A DNA stretch of 64,000 nt from Mycolicibacterium komanii (lineage in GTDB: Bacteria; Actinomycetota; Actinomycetes; Mycobacteriales; Mycobacteriaceae), in assembly GCF_001050035.1 (NCBI RefSeq), contig NZ_CVTA01000017.1:1-64000 (forward strand), written 5' to 3'. The notes under the pieces are model-generated. The model was given only the letters and a program-made list of their open reading frames with translations, searched no databases and was not told where the DNA came from. Positions 28,127-38,191 of the stretch are shown here, piece after piece (the stretch's first letter is position 1; each line of letters starts with the position of its first letter). The position numbers and the translations under genes were made by a program.

Positions 28127-28963
28127 ATGAGTACGGCGGCCGAGCGAGCAGCGCAACTCGAACTGGTGGCCCGGTTGAAGTCGGCCTATCCCGAACTGCC
28201 GGATGCGCCGACACCGGATCTGCTCGATCACGACCGGATCACCGCGTATCTCAAACCCGTCCACGACGTCGGCGGTGAACCCGATGCGCCGATCAAGTAC
28301 GAGAACAAGCAGTACGAGCTCTGGGAGCACATGACGTATGTCATCTGCGAAGTGCTGGCGTGGCGCGGTATCTGGCTTTCCGAGGAACGCCGCCGCATCG
28401 GCAACGTGGACGTGGGCAGGGCCGAGTATCTGGGGCTTCCGTATTACGGCCGCTGGCTGCTGGCTGTCGCTCGCGTCCTGGTCGAGAAGCATCACATCGG
28501 CCTGACCGAGTTGAGCGAACGGATGGCCGAGGTCAACGCGCGCTACGAGGGCGGGCTGGCGGGCAAGAAGTTGGAAGCCAAGCCGAAGTCCGAGGGCGAC
28601 GGGTCGGACGTCAAGCGCAACGCCCATCACAAGCACGCGGTGGGCAAGGGTGACCCGCAGGTGTATGCCGGGAAGGCAGGCGATCCGAAGTTCAAGGTCG
28701 GCGACGCGGTCATCGTGCGCGAACTGCCGGTCATCTTCTACACCCGGACCCCGGAGTACGTGCGCGGGGCGCGCGGCGAGATCGCGACCGTCGCTTATGA
28801 AAGCCCGGCGGCCGAGGACGAGACCTGGGACCGCCCGGCCAAACCGGAATGGTTCTACGTCGTGCGGTTCAACATGTCGGAGTTGTGGCACGGCTACACC
28901 GGCACCGGCGACGACGTCATACAGACCGAGATCCCCGAGCACTGGCTGGAGGCCGCCAAATGA
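28127..28963 (+). CDS. Nitrile hydratase/thiocyanate hydrolase beta-type subunit
   Basis: A 278-residue protein matching the nitrile hydratase beta subunit: N-terminal part HDVGGEPDAPIKYENKQYELWEHMTYV, EYLGLPYYGRWLLAVARVLVEKHHIGLTELSERM, a charged linker (about 150-185) and the C-terminal SH3-like barrel FKVGDAVIVRELPV, TPEYVRGARGEI (the conserved Arg that contacts the metal-site cysteines) and YVVRFNMSELWHG. In thiocyanate hydrolase these two halves are separate chains; here they are joined as in nitrile hydratases. It would pair with the alpha-type subunit, whose ATG overlaps its stop (ATGA). Confidence 0.85.
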   Translation: MSTAAERAAQLELVARLKSAYPELPDAPTPDLLDHDRITAYLKPVHDVGGEPDAPIKYENKQYELWEHMTYVICEVLAWRGIWLSEERRRIGNVDVGRAEYLGLPYYGRWLLAVARVLVEKHHIGLTELSERMAEVNARYEGGLAGKKLEAKPKSEGDGSDVKRNAHHKHAVGKGDPQVYAGKAGDPKFKVGDAVIVRELPVIFYTRTPEYVRGARGEIATVAYESPAAEDETWDRPAKPEWFYVVRFNMSELWHGYTGTGDDVIQTEIPEHWLEAAK

Positions 28964-29673
28964 CACATCACGACCACGATCACGACCACGAGCGCACCGT
29001 CGCGCCGATGGTCGACGAGATCACCGACTTCGAGGTGCTCGAGATCGCGTTGCGGGAACTGTGTATCGAGAAGGGCATCTTCACCGCCGAGGAACACCGC
29101 CGCTTCACCGAGTTCGCCGAACAGATCGGGCCCACTCCCGCCGCGACGCTCGTCGCCAGGGCGTGGGTGGATCCGGAGTTCAAGAAGCTCGCACTGGCCG
29201 AGCCCATGACCGCCAGCAAGGAGGTCGGCGTCGACTGGATGGAGCCCACGGGGTTCGGAACACCCAGCGACTTCACAGCTTTCGAAATCCTCGAGGACAC
29301 ACCGACACTGCACAACGTGATCGTGTGCGCGCTGTGCTCCTGCTACCCGCGACCCATCCTGGGCAACTCGCCGGAGTGGTACCGCACGCCCAACTACCGC
29401 AGGCGCATGGTCCGCTGGCCGCGTCAGGTGCTGGCCGAGTTCGGGCTGTATCTGCCGGATGAGGTCACCGTCCGCGTACAGGATTCCAACCAGAAGCACC
29501 GGTTCATGGTGATGCCCATGCGCCCCGCGGGCACCGAGGACTGGACCGAGGAGCAACTCGCCGAGATCATCACCCGTGACTGCCTGATCGGCGTCGCGTT
29601 ACCCAAACCGGGCGTCACCACCAACGTCATCACCGACACCCGTCCCGCCGTCCACCCCGCCTCGGAAGCATGA
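28960..29673 (+). CDS. Nitrile hydratase/thiocyanate hydrolase alpha-type (metal) subunit
   Basis: A 237-residue catalytic subunit. The metal claw is VCALCSCYPRP (Cys123, Cys126, Ser127, Cys128), the CxxCSC motif whose cysteines are oxidised and bind non-corrin Co(III) or Fe(III). The second position is Ala where Thr (Co type) or Ser (Fe type) is usual, so metal type is open. GNSPEWYRTPNYRRRMVRWPRQVLAEFG follows. Uncommonly, the N-terminus is His/Asp-rich (MTHHDHDHDHE), a possible metal-binding tail. The reaction would be hydration of a nitrile to amide, or hydrolysis of thiocyanate. Overlaps both neighbours by four bases. Confidence 0.88.
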   Translation: MTHHDHDHDHERTVAPMVDEITDFEVLEIALRELCIEKGIFTAEEHRRFTEFAEQIGPTPAATLVARAWVDPEFKKLALAEPMTASKEVGVDWMEPTGFGTPSDFTAFEILEDTPTLHNVIVCALCSCYPRPILGNSPEWYRTPNYRRRMVRWPRQVLAEFGLYLPDEVTVRVQDSNQKHRFMVMPMRPAGTEDWTEEQLAEIITRDCLIGVALPKPGVTTNVITDTRPAVHPASEA

Positions 29674-30038
29674 GCGGCACACCGGATCCCGGTATCGAGC
29701 AGACGACGGTCGCCCCGCTCGAGGAGATCGTCGAGCGTAATCAGGTCTGGCCGCGGATGGCGGAGAAGTACGGGGTGGAAAACCCTGTGCCTCCGTGGAA
29801 GACGAGCCTGGACGGGCTGTGCGACGCGCTCGACCGGGCGGCATGCGATGCCGACATCCCGGACTTCAAGGCGCGCCGTGACGAAGAGGACGCCCTGACC
29901 GCGACGCGCTATGCCGAATTGCCCTATCCCGAGAGCCAACTGGTGTCGTTGGCGCACTCGCTGGTGGCCCGCGGGGTGATCGACGAGAACGAACTGAGGC
30001 AGCGACTGGCCAGCATCCGCGAGCGGTTGGAAGCGTGA
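29670..30038 (+). CDS. Third nitrile hydratase-type subunit / accessory protein
   Basis: A 122-residue helical protein starting inside the alpha-subunit stop (ATGA). Its last 90 residues (RRDEEDALTATRYAELPYPESQLVSLAHSLVARGVIDENELRQRLASIRERL) resemble the N-terminal domain of the beta subunit and the nitrile hydratase activator/accessory family. It contains ENPVPPWKTSLDGLCDALDRAACDADIP with two cysteines and no clear metal motif. It may be a structural third chain, as in thiocyanate hydrolase, or the chaperone that loads metal into the alpha subunit. Confidence 0.7.
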   Translation: MSGTPDPGIEQTTVAPLEEIVERNQVWPRMAEKYGVENPVPPWKTSLDGLCDALDRAACDADIPDFKARRDEEDALTATRYAELPYPESQLVSLAHSLVARGVIDENELRQRLASIRERLEA

Positions 30039-30064
30039 CCGGCGTGACACGCTAAGTTCGCCTC

Positions 30065-30787
30065 GTGGAGAAAGTCATCGTCACGCTGCGGGCGCCCGAT
30101 ACCGACGACGCGTGGTGTTCGCGGGTGCGCGAACAGGTCGTGCCGGATCTGCTGGATCTCGGGATTCCAGGACTGGCGGTGAACGTGCGTGACGGCGTGG
30201 TGCGCGACTCGTTGATGACCCTGACGACGCTCGACCCGCCGGTGATCGGCTTCGTCAGCTTGTGGACTCAACAGTCATACGGCGATCAGGTCGCTGCCGC
30301 GCTCGCGCGACTGCGGCGGGAGGCCGACGAGGTGGCGGCCTATCTGGTCACCGAATCGGTCCCGATGGCCCCACCGCACACCGCGCCGGGGGAGCGGACC
30401 GACGGGTTCGCCAATGTCGCGCTGCTGCGCAGGCCCGCCGACCTCGACGAGCCGACGTGGTTGCGGCGCTGGCACATCGACCACACTCCGGTGGCCATCG
30501 AGACCCAGTCGACGTTCGGATACACGCAGAACGCGGTGGTGCGGGCACTGACGCCGGGCGCGCCGCCGATCTCGGCGATCGTCGAGGAACTGTTCCCCTC
30601 CGCTGCGCTGGCCGACCTGCACGCGTTCTTCGACGCGGCAGACGACGACGAGTTGGGCCAGCGCATGGAGCGGATGGTCGCCAGCACGGCTGCCTTCGGG
30701 GCGAACCGCGACGTCGACACGGTTCCCACCAGCCGCTACGTGTACCGGACGCCGTTCGCGGAAAACGCTGTGGCCCAGGAGGTCTGA
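30065..30787 (+). CDS. EthD-domain protein
   Basis: A 240-residue protein with two ferredoxin-like (dimeric alpha/beta barrel) segments; the second, PTWLRRWHIDHTPVAIETQSTFGYTQNAVVRAL, is typical of EthD-type proteins. No signal peptide. GTG start 27 bases after the nitrile hydratase operon; its stop overlaps the ATG of the PPOX gene (TGATG). From memory, genes of this type (Rv1874/Rv1875) sit upstream of bfrA in M. tuberculosis. Enzymatic role unknown. Confidence 0.7.
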   Translation: MEKVIVTLRAPDTDDAWCSRVREQVVPDLLDLGIPGLAVNVRDGVVRDSLMTLTTLDPPVIGFVSLWTQQSYGDQVAAALARLRREADEVAAYLVTESVPMAPPHTAPGERTDGFANVALLRRPADLDEPTWLRRWHIDHTPVAIETQSTFGYTQNAVVRALTPGAPPISAIVEELFPSAALADLHAFFDAADDDELGQRMERMVASTAAFGANRDVDTVPTSRYVYRTPFAENAVAQEV

Positions 30788-31230
30788 TGACAACACTCGA
30801 CGAGGCCGTCGCACTGGCCGCCGCCGACAACGGCCTCGCCGTGGTGTCGACATTGCGGGCCGACGGCACCATCCAGGCCTCACTGGTCAACGTCGGCAAG
30901 CTGACGCACCCGGACGGCGGCGCGCCGGTGCTCGGGTTCGTCACCTACGGCAGGGTCAAGCTGGCCAACCTTCGCGCCCGCCCTCAGCTGGCGGTGACCT
31001 TCCGCCAGGGCTGGCAGTGGGCGACCGTTGAGGGACAGGCCGAGCTCGCCGGGCCGGACGATCCGCAACACTGGCTCACCGAACCCGACCGGTTACGGCT
31101 GCTGCTGCGGGAGGTGTTCGAAGCCGCGGGCGGAACCCACGACGACTGGGCCGAATACGACCGTGTGATGGCCGAGCAGCGCCGCACCGTGGTGCTCATC
31201 GCACCCACCCGGGTCTACAGCAACGGGTAA
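30787..31230 (+). CDS. F420-type PPOX split-barrel oxidoreductase
   Basis: A 147-residue split beta-barrel flavin/F420-binding protein: LAVVSTLRADGTIQASLVNVGKL, VLGFVTYGRVKLANLRARPQLAVTF and WQWATVEGQAELAGP are typical of the pyridoxamine-oxidase-like F420-dependent reductases of mycobacteria. The cofactor is inferred from the family. ATG overlaps the upstream EthD stop by one base. Matches Rv1875 in size from memory. Confidence 0.8.
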   Translation: MTTLDEAVALAAADNGLAVVSTLRADGTIQASLVNVGKLTHPDGGAPVLGFVTYGRVKLANLRARPQLAVTFRQGWQWATVEGQAELAGPDDPQHWLTEPDRLRLLLREVFEAAGGTHDDWAEYDRVMAEQRRTVVLIAPTRVYSNG

Positions 31231-31246
31231 CGCTTAATCTGCTGCC

Positions 31247-32017
31247 GTGGCTGAAACGACCCTGCGGATCGACGACGAGAACCGCGTCCGCACCCTGACC
31301 CTCAACCGGCCCGACGTGCTCAACGCGTTCAACGAGGAGCTGTATCTCGCGACCGCGACCGCACTGCGGGAGGCCGCCGAAGACGAGAACGTCGCGGTCG
31401 TCGTGCTCACCGGTGCGGGACGGGCGTTCAGCGCCGGCAACGATCTCGTCGAGATGCAAAGGCGCATCACCGATCCCGCGTTCAACGAACAGGGCTCTCA
31501 CTTCACCACGATGATCGATGCGCTCGCCGATTTCCCGAAACCGTTGATCTGCGCCGTCAACGGCGTCGGAGTTGGTATCGGCGCAACGATTCTCGGCTAC
31601 GCCGACCTGGCCTTCATGTCGACAACAGCGCGACTCAAGACCCCGTTCACGAGCCTCGGCGTGGCACCGGAGGCGGCGTCGTCGTACCTGCTGCCGCGCC
31701 TGGTCGGCCGGCAGAACGCCGCATGGCTGCTGATGTCGTCGGAATGGGTGGATGCGGACGAGGCGCAGCGGATGGGCCTGGTGTGGAAGGTGTGCCCACC
31801 CGAGGATCTGATGCGCGAGACCCGGCGGCACGCCGAGATTCTGGCGTCGCGGCCGATCGCAAGCCTCATGGCGGTCAAGCAGACGATGGCGGCGCCGACC
31901 CGCGAGGGCATCGTCGCGGCGACGGCGAGGGAGAACGAACAGTTCGCGGTGCTGATGGGCGCCGCGGCGAACGCGAGCGCGCTGGCCGACTTCACCGGCA
32001 AGCGCGGATCTCAGTAG
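31247..32017 (+). CDS. Enoyl-CoA hydratase/isomerase family protein
   Basis: A 256-residue crotonase: VRTLTLNRPDVLNAFNEELY, VVVLTGAGRAFSAGNDLVEM (oxyanion hole), KPLICAVNGVGVGIGATILGYADLAFMS (second oxyanion strand) and GVAPEAASSYLLPRLVGR. It should hydrate or isomerise an enoyl-CoA. GTG start 16 bases after the PPOX gene, so probably in one transcript with it. Confidence 0.9.
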   Translation: MAETTLRIDDENRVRTLTLNRPDVLNAFNEELYLATATALREAAEDENVAVVVLTGAGRAFSAGNDLVEMQRRITDPAFNEQGSHFTTMIDALADFPKPLICAVNGVGVGIGATILGYADLAFMSTTARLKTPFTSLGVAPEAASSYLLPRLVGRQNAAWLLMSSEWVDADEAQRMGLVWKVCPPEDLMRETRRHAEILASRPIASLMAVKQTMAAPTREGIVAATARENEQFAVLMGAAANASALADFTGKRGSQ

Positions 32018-32024
32018 CCCAGCT

Positions 32025-32222
32025 TCAGCGACTCACGGCCTTGGGCGCCGCGCCGTCGACCTCGCAATGGGCGGCGATGATGGCCCGAAGGGTGCGCCGG
32101 CAGCGCCCGCAGTCGCCGCCGGCCCCACAGGCCTCGGCGACCTGTTTGGACGTCCGCGCGCCGTTGGCGACGCACTCGGTGACGTCGTGGCTGGTGATCC
32201 CCATACACAGGCAGACAAACAT
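32025..32222 (-). CDS. bfd: Bacterioferritin-associated ferredoxin
   Basis: A 65-residue [2Fe-2S] protein. Cys4, Cys6, Cys38 and Cys41 match the ligand positions of Bfd exactly (MFVCLCMG ... GDCGRC), with the helical TSKQVAEACGAG between. Bfd passes electrons into bacterioferritin to release stored iron. It lies 10 bases after the unknown gene at 32233-32865 on the same strand, downstream of IdeR-like boxes shared with bfrA, supporting a joint iron-responsive unit. Confidence 0.92.
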   Translation of the reverse strand: MFVCLCMGITSHDVTECVANGARTSKQVAEACGAGGDCGRCRRTLRAIIAAHCEVDGAAPKAVSR

Positions 32223-32232
32223 GGCGCCCCCG

Positions 32233-32865
32233 TCAACCCTGCTCGTCGATGCTCATCAAGTGGGCAAAGCGGCCGATGAAGTGGGTGGGATAAGGACCCA
32301 TCCCCACGTTGGACATCCACTCCGCCGCGGCATCCGGGTGGTCGATCCAGTGCCTGGCGGCGGTCTCGTCCTCGATTTCCTGCAAGATCATGACTTCCTG
32401 CCCGTCGTCGAGCGCGCGGTAGACCCACACCTTGCGCACGCCGCCGCGCTTGAAGCGTTCGACGCCGTCGTGAATCTTGACCATCAGCGCCGATACGTCC
32501 TCCACCGACGACATGACGCCCACGACCACCCGTCCGACATGGTCGGCGGGCGACGGCGGGTAGAGGTCGATCTTCTCGACCACCTCGCCGCCGAAGATCG
32601 GTGGGATGTCGTCGACCCCGGCGACGTTGAACCACTCGAAGACCGCCGATGACCCCAGCACTTCGCGAACCGATTTGGCGTTGCGAATTCCGATTGTCAC
32701 GAGGACGCGGTTGGGCTCCCAAATCGATTCGTATACGACGAGATGGTGGGCGCCGATCGACTGCAGATTATCGCGACGCTTTTTGAGCCATTTCCACATC
32801 CGCTCGACATCGGCGACGCGAAAGTCGCACGCGAGAATCAATGAGTGCAGATCGTACTGACCCAT
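32233..32865 (-). CDS. Conserved protein of unknown function, probably iron-regulated
   Basis: A 210-residue soluble protein made of two similar halves (about 1-95 and 105-205), each looking like a ferredoxin-like alpha/beta fold: VADVERMWKWLKKRRDNLQSIGAHHLVVYESIWEPNRVLVTIGI and VEDVSALMVKIHDGVERFKRGGVRKVWVYRALDDGQEVMILQEI. No cofactor motif is seen. ATG 32865 is preferred over an in-frame start at 32898. Two IdeR-like boxes lie 37-75 bases upstream and bfd follows at once, so a link to iron metabolism is likely. Confidence 0.7.
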   Translation of the reverse strand: MGQYDLHSLILACDFRVADVERMWKWLKKRRDNLQSIGAHHLVVYESIWEPNRVLVTIGIRNAKSVREVLGSSAVFEWFNVAGVDDIPPIFGGEVVEKIDLYPPSPADHVGRVVVGVMSSVEDVSALMVKIHDGVERFKRGGVRKVWVYRALDDGQEVMILQEIEDETAARHWIDHPDAAAEWMSNVGMGPYPTHFIGRFAHLMSIDEQG

Positions 32866-32901
32866 CGAATCGCCCTGTCTCCCTCGCAGCCTCGGCAACG
32901 G

Positions 32902-32940
32902 TTAGCAGAGTCTAACCTTACTTAGCCTAGGCAGTCCAGA
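32902..32940. promoter_or_regulatory. Tandem IdeR-like iron boxes
   Basis: TTAGCAGAGTCTAACCTTA (32902-32920) matches the 19-base IdeR consensus TTAGGTTAGGCTAACCTAA at 14 positions; a second weaker copy starts 20 bases further (32922-32940, 12 of 19). They lie between the divergent 32233-32865/bfd pair and bfrA. IdeR activates bfrA from tandem boxes in M. tuberculosis; on the left gene they would sit in a repressing position. Confidence 0.6.
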
Positions 32941-33106
32941 CTAGGCCCCCGATCTGCGCCTCGAGGCGCCGGACCGGTTGACATTCCGGTCGAAAACACG
33001 CCCCGCACAAGGATTAAAGCGAGCTTGTCGGAGGTAACTGCACTAGCGTGGACGGTGCATCACCGACAGCGAAGCTTGATCAGCCCTCAAGTGCCTAGGA
33101 GCGACC

Positions 33107-33592
33107 ATGCAAGGCGATCCGGACGTCCTCAAACTGCTCAACGAGCAATTGACGAGTGAGCTCACGGCCATTAATCAGTATTTCCTGCATTCGAAGATGC
33201 AGGCGAATTGGGGCTTCACCGAACTCGCCGAATACACACGCAAAGAGTCATTCGAAGAAATGAATCATGCGGAGTCCATCACGAACCGCATTCTTCTTCT
33301 CGACGGCCTGCCGAACTATCAGCGACTGTTCTCGTTGCGGATCGGGCAGACCCTGCGCGAGCAGTTCGAGGCCGACCTCGCCATCGAGTACGAGGTGCTC
33401 GAACGCCTACGGCCGGGCATCATCATGTGCCGCGAGAAGGGCGACGCCACCTCGGCGACGCTGCTCGAGAAGATCCTCGACAACGAGGAAGACCACATCG
33501 ACTACCTCGAGACGCAGTTGCAACTGATGGACAAGCTGGGCGAGGAGCTTTACTCGGCCCAGTGCGTCTCACGCCCACCGACCTCGCTCTAG
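33107..33592 (+). CDS. bfrA: Bacterioferritin BfrA
   Basis: A 161-residue four-helix ferritin. All ferroxidase ligands are in place: Glu18, Glu51, His54, Glu94, Glu127 and His130, and Met52 for haem binding between subunits. It oxidises Fe(II) and stores Fe(III) in a 24-mer cytosolic shell. AGGAG precedes the ATG by seven bases. The upstream region holds IdeR-like boxes 170-200 bases away, and bfd lies across them. Confidence 0.97.
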   Translation: MQGDPDVLKLLNEQLTSELTAINQYFLHSKMQANWGFTELAEYTRKESFEEMNHAESITNRILLLDGLPNYQRLFSLRIGQTLREQFEADLAIEYEVLERLRPGIIMCREKGDATSATLLEKILDNEEDHIDYLETQLQLMDKLGEELYSAQCVSRPPTSL

Positions 33593-33617
33593 CTGCACCT
33601 TCTCTCCGCGAGTCTCG

Positions 33618-33677
33618 GCGAGCGTGCGTGTCTGCACCCAACACGCCGCTGCTCGGCAGCGTTTTGCGCACGCTCGC
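33618..33677 (+). terminator. bfrA terminator-like stem-loop
   Basis: GCGAGCGTGCG (33618-33628) and CGCACGCTCGC (33667-33677) are perfect complements, with an inner GCTGC-TCG-GCAGC hairpin in the loop. It starts 25 bases after the bfrA stop. Confidence 0.6.
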
Positions 33678-33721
33678 GGGGGCAATTCTTTCCCGGTACG
33701 TAACTTTCATAGCCTGCCTAA

Positions 33722-35806
<2,085 letters not shown>

Positions 35807-35824
35807 CCGCCGCAAAGCCGAAAC

Positions 35825-35838
35825 TAGAACGCGTTCCA
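35825..35838. promoter_or_regulatory. KstR-type operator
   Basis: TAGAACGCGTTCCA fits TnnAACnnGTTnnA at every fixed position and lies 30 bases upstream of the AhpD-like gene start. Second such site in the window. Confidence 0.55.
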
Positions 35839-35868
35839 ATTCGAGGCGGGCGGGCGTACGATGCCGCC

Positions 35869-36351
35869 ATGAGTCGAATTGGAGACTTCGCCGACGACGA
35901 CGCTGCCGCTTGGGTGACGAAGTCGCCGGATATCGGTGTCGCGATGGCCGGCTTCACCAATGCGGTCTACACCAAGAACCGGCTGCCGATGCGGGTCCGC
36001 GAACTGGCGCGGATGGTCATCGCGTTGGACAACGAGTGCGTGGTGTGCCAGAACACCCGCGACTCCGAGGGCCTGGCGGCTGGCGTCGATGAGGACCTGT
36101 ATGACCACGCGGCCGAGTGGCGGACGTGGCCGGGCTACAGCGAGCAGGAGCGCATCGCCGCCGAGTTCGCCGAACGCTTCGCCAGCGACCACACCGGGTT
36201 GCGCGACGACGATGACTTCTGGCAGCGCTGCCGCGAACACTTCTCCGATGAGCTGCTGACCGACCTCGCGCTCTCGTGCGCGATGTGGTTGGGCATGGGC
36301 CGGATGTTGCGCACGCTCGACATCGGCCAAAGCTGCAAGATCACGCTGTAA
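35869..36351 (+). CDS. Carboxymuconolactone decarboxylase / AhpD-like protein
   Basis: A 160-residue all-helical protein with ELARMVIALDNECVVCQNTRDSEG; Cys57 and Cys60 form the CxxC of the AhpD-like branch, which acts as a peroxidase/disulfide reductase partner, rather than the decarboxylase branch. A KstR-type box precedes it, hinting at a link to sterol catabolism or its oxidative by-products. It lies 20 bases upstream of glnA3 on the same strand and may be co-transcribed. Confidence 0.85.
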   Translation: MSRIGDFADDDAAAWVTKSPDIGVAMAGFTNAVYTKNRLPMRVRELARMVIALDNECVVCQNTRDSEGLAAGVDEDLYDHAAEWRTWPGYSEQERIAAEFAERFASDHTGLRDDDDFWQRCREHFSDELLTDLALSCAMWLGMGRMLRTLDIGQSCKITL

Positions 36352-36371
36352 CCCGCTGCGAGGCGCGCACA

Positions 36372-37742
36372 ATGGCTGTGGTGAAACCAGCAGCAGCCAA
36401 ACCGCTCGCGGCGGCGGCGATCGCCCAACTCGAGGCCGACGGGGTAGCGACCCTCATCGGCACGGTGGTCAGTGCGGCGGGTCTCACGCTCGCCAAGACG
36501 GTTCCATTGCGGCGGATGGGCACGTTCGCCGACCCCGGTCTCGGGGCCAGCCCGGTGTGGCACGTCTTCGCGATCGACCAGAGCGGCATCGTCTTCGGTG
36601 ACGAGATCGGCGTGGTGGGGGACCAGCGGATCCGGATCGACCTCGGCGGGTTGCGCATCCTCGGCGACGGTTTGGCTTGGGCACCAGGCAATTTCTTCAA
36701 CCAGGACGGCACTCCGGACCCTTACTGCAGCCGCGGTGCCCTCGGCCGGGTGGCAGGTCGGTTGTCCGACGCCGGGATCAGCACGGTGGTGGGCCACGAG
36801 ATGGAGTTCGTGCTCGTCGGCCCCGACGGCAGCCGGCTCCCGTCACACCTGTGGGCTCAATACGGTTTGGCCGGAGTCTTGGAGTACGAGGGATTCGTCC
36901 GCGACGTCACCGATGCGGCGACCGCGTCGGGTGTCGCGATCGAACAGTTCCATCCCGAGTACGGCGTCAACCAGTTCGAGATCTCGCTGGCCGCGCTGCC
37001 GCCGGTCGCGGCCGCCGACGCGCTGGTGCTGATGCGGATCATCGTCGGCCGGGTCGCGCGACGTTACGGCATGCGGGTGAGCCTGTCGCCGGTGCCGTTC
37101 GCGGGAGAGGTCGGATCGGGTTCGCATCAACACTTCTCGATGAAGCGCGGCGACCTGCCACTGTTCTCTGACGGCGACGGCGTCAACGGCCTCACCGCCG
37201 AAGGGGAGTCAGCGGTGGCGGGGCTGCTCGCCGGGCTGCCGGATGCCCAAGGCGTGCTCGCCGGCTCCGTGCTGTCGGGTCAACGCATGCAACCCGGTCA
37301 CTGGTCCGGCGCAACGGTCTGCTGGGGCACCGAAAACCGCGAAGCCGCAGTGCGATTCCTGGTCGGCGGGGTGAGCAATCCCTCGGGAGCCAATGTCGAG
37401 GTGAAGGTCATCGATCCGTCGGCCAATCCGTACCTGGCAACGGCGACGATCCTGGGCCTTGCCCTGGACGGGATCGAGCGCGAGCGGAAGCTGCCACCGG
37501 AGACCACGGTCGATCCCGCCACGCTCACCGACGAGCAACGACAGCGGGCCGGCATCGTGACGATGGCCGACAACCAAGCCGATGCCGTGGATGCGCTGGA
37601 CCGTTCCGAGCTCATGCGGAACATCCTCGGCGACGCGGTGGTCGACTCCGTCGTCGCCGTGCGCCGCTACGAACAGAAGAACTTCGGCGACCTCAGCGCG
37701 CAGGACGCTGCCGACAGGTTCCGATTGGCGTGGAGCGTCTGA
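36372..37742 (+). CDS. glnA3: Glutamine synthetase-like enzyme GlnA3
   Basis: A 456-residue GS-fold ligase: N-terminal beta-grasp part, then VVGHEMEFVLV (Glu metal ligand), EQFHPEYGVNQFEISL, GSGSHQHFSM (metal-binding His) and NPSGANVEVKVIDPSANPYLATATILGLAL. Sequence is clearly distant from GlnA1. Position after bfrA and the MFS gene matches Rv1878. In Streptomyces, GlnA3-type enzymes gamma-glutamylate polyamines; substrate here is an inference. A second GS-like enzyme lies at 44868-46202. Confidence 0.87.
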   Translation: MAVVKPAAAKPLAAAAIAQLEADGVATLIGTVVSAAGLTLAKTVPLRRMGTFADPGLGASPVWHVFAIDQSGIVFGDEIGVVGDQRIRIDLGGLRILGDGLAWAPGNFFNQDGTPDPYCSRGALGRVAGRLSDAGISTVVGHEMEFVLVGPDGSRLPSHLWAQYGLAGVLEYEGFVRDVTDAATASGVAIEQFHPEYGVNQFEISLAALPPVAAADALVLMRIIVGRVARRYGMRVSLSPVPFAGEVGSGSHQHFSMKRGDLPLFSDGDGVNGLTAEGESAVAGLLAGLPDAQGVLAGSVLSGQRMQPGHWSGATVCWGTENREAAVRFLVGGVSNPSGANVEVKVIDPSANPYLATATILGLALDGIERERKLPPETTVDPATLTDEQRQRAGIVTMADNQADAVDALDRSELMRNILGDAVVDSVVAVRRYEQKNFGDLSAQDAADRFRLAWSV

Positions 37743-37905
37743 GTTCTGCGCTGTTGCATTTCCCGACGGACAGGAAACCCTTCCGATTCCGCGAGTCGAA
37801 TCTAGCTCTCCGGCGATTTCGGGTGACACGGCGATCAACGAGTATCGCGATAGTCGCAGCGCATGCGACACCCACAACCCGACAACGTCGAAGAGGAGTT
37901 ACGAA

Positions 37906-38169
37906 ATGTCTCGTTCACGCACCACCTCGCTTGCCGTGGCCGCGGCCGCCGTACTCGGCGCGCTCATCACCACGATCGCACCCATCGCCCACGCCGAGAA
38001 AATCTCGGAGAAGACCATCAGGAGCGAATGCGCTTCGGCCGGCGGCACCTACGCCACCACTACCAAAGGCGGCACCCGGTTCTCCACATGTGACTACAAG
38101 GACAACGAGGGCAACAAGTTCCGTGATTACTACATGGACGGCGGCTACTACTCGACGCGGCCGTTCTGA
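37906..38169 (+). CDS. Small secreted protein
   Basis: An 87-residue exported protein: signal peptide MSRSRTTSLAVAAAAVLG through IAHA, then a 57-residue mature part with two cysteines (RSECASAGG and FSTCDYKDNEGN), probably one disulfide, ending YYMDGGYYSTRPF. GAAGAGGAG eight bases upstream is a strong ribosome-binding site. Several similar small proteins exist in mycobacteria; role unknown. Confidence 0.8.
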   Translation: MSRSRTTSLAVAAAAVLGALITTIAPIAHAEKISEKTIRSECASAGGTYATTTKGGTRFSTCDYKDNEGNKFRDYYMDGGYYSTRPF

Positions 38170-38191
38170 GCGTGGGTGATCGGTCGTCGCC

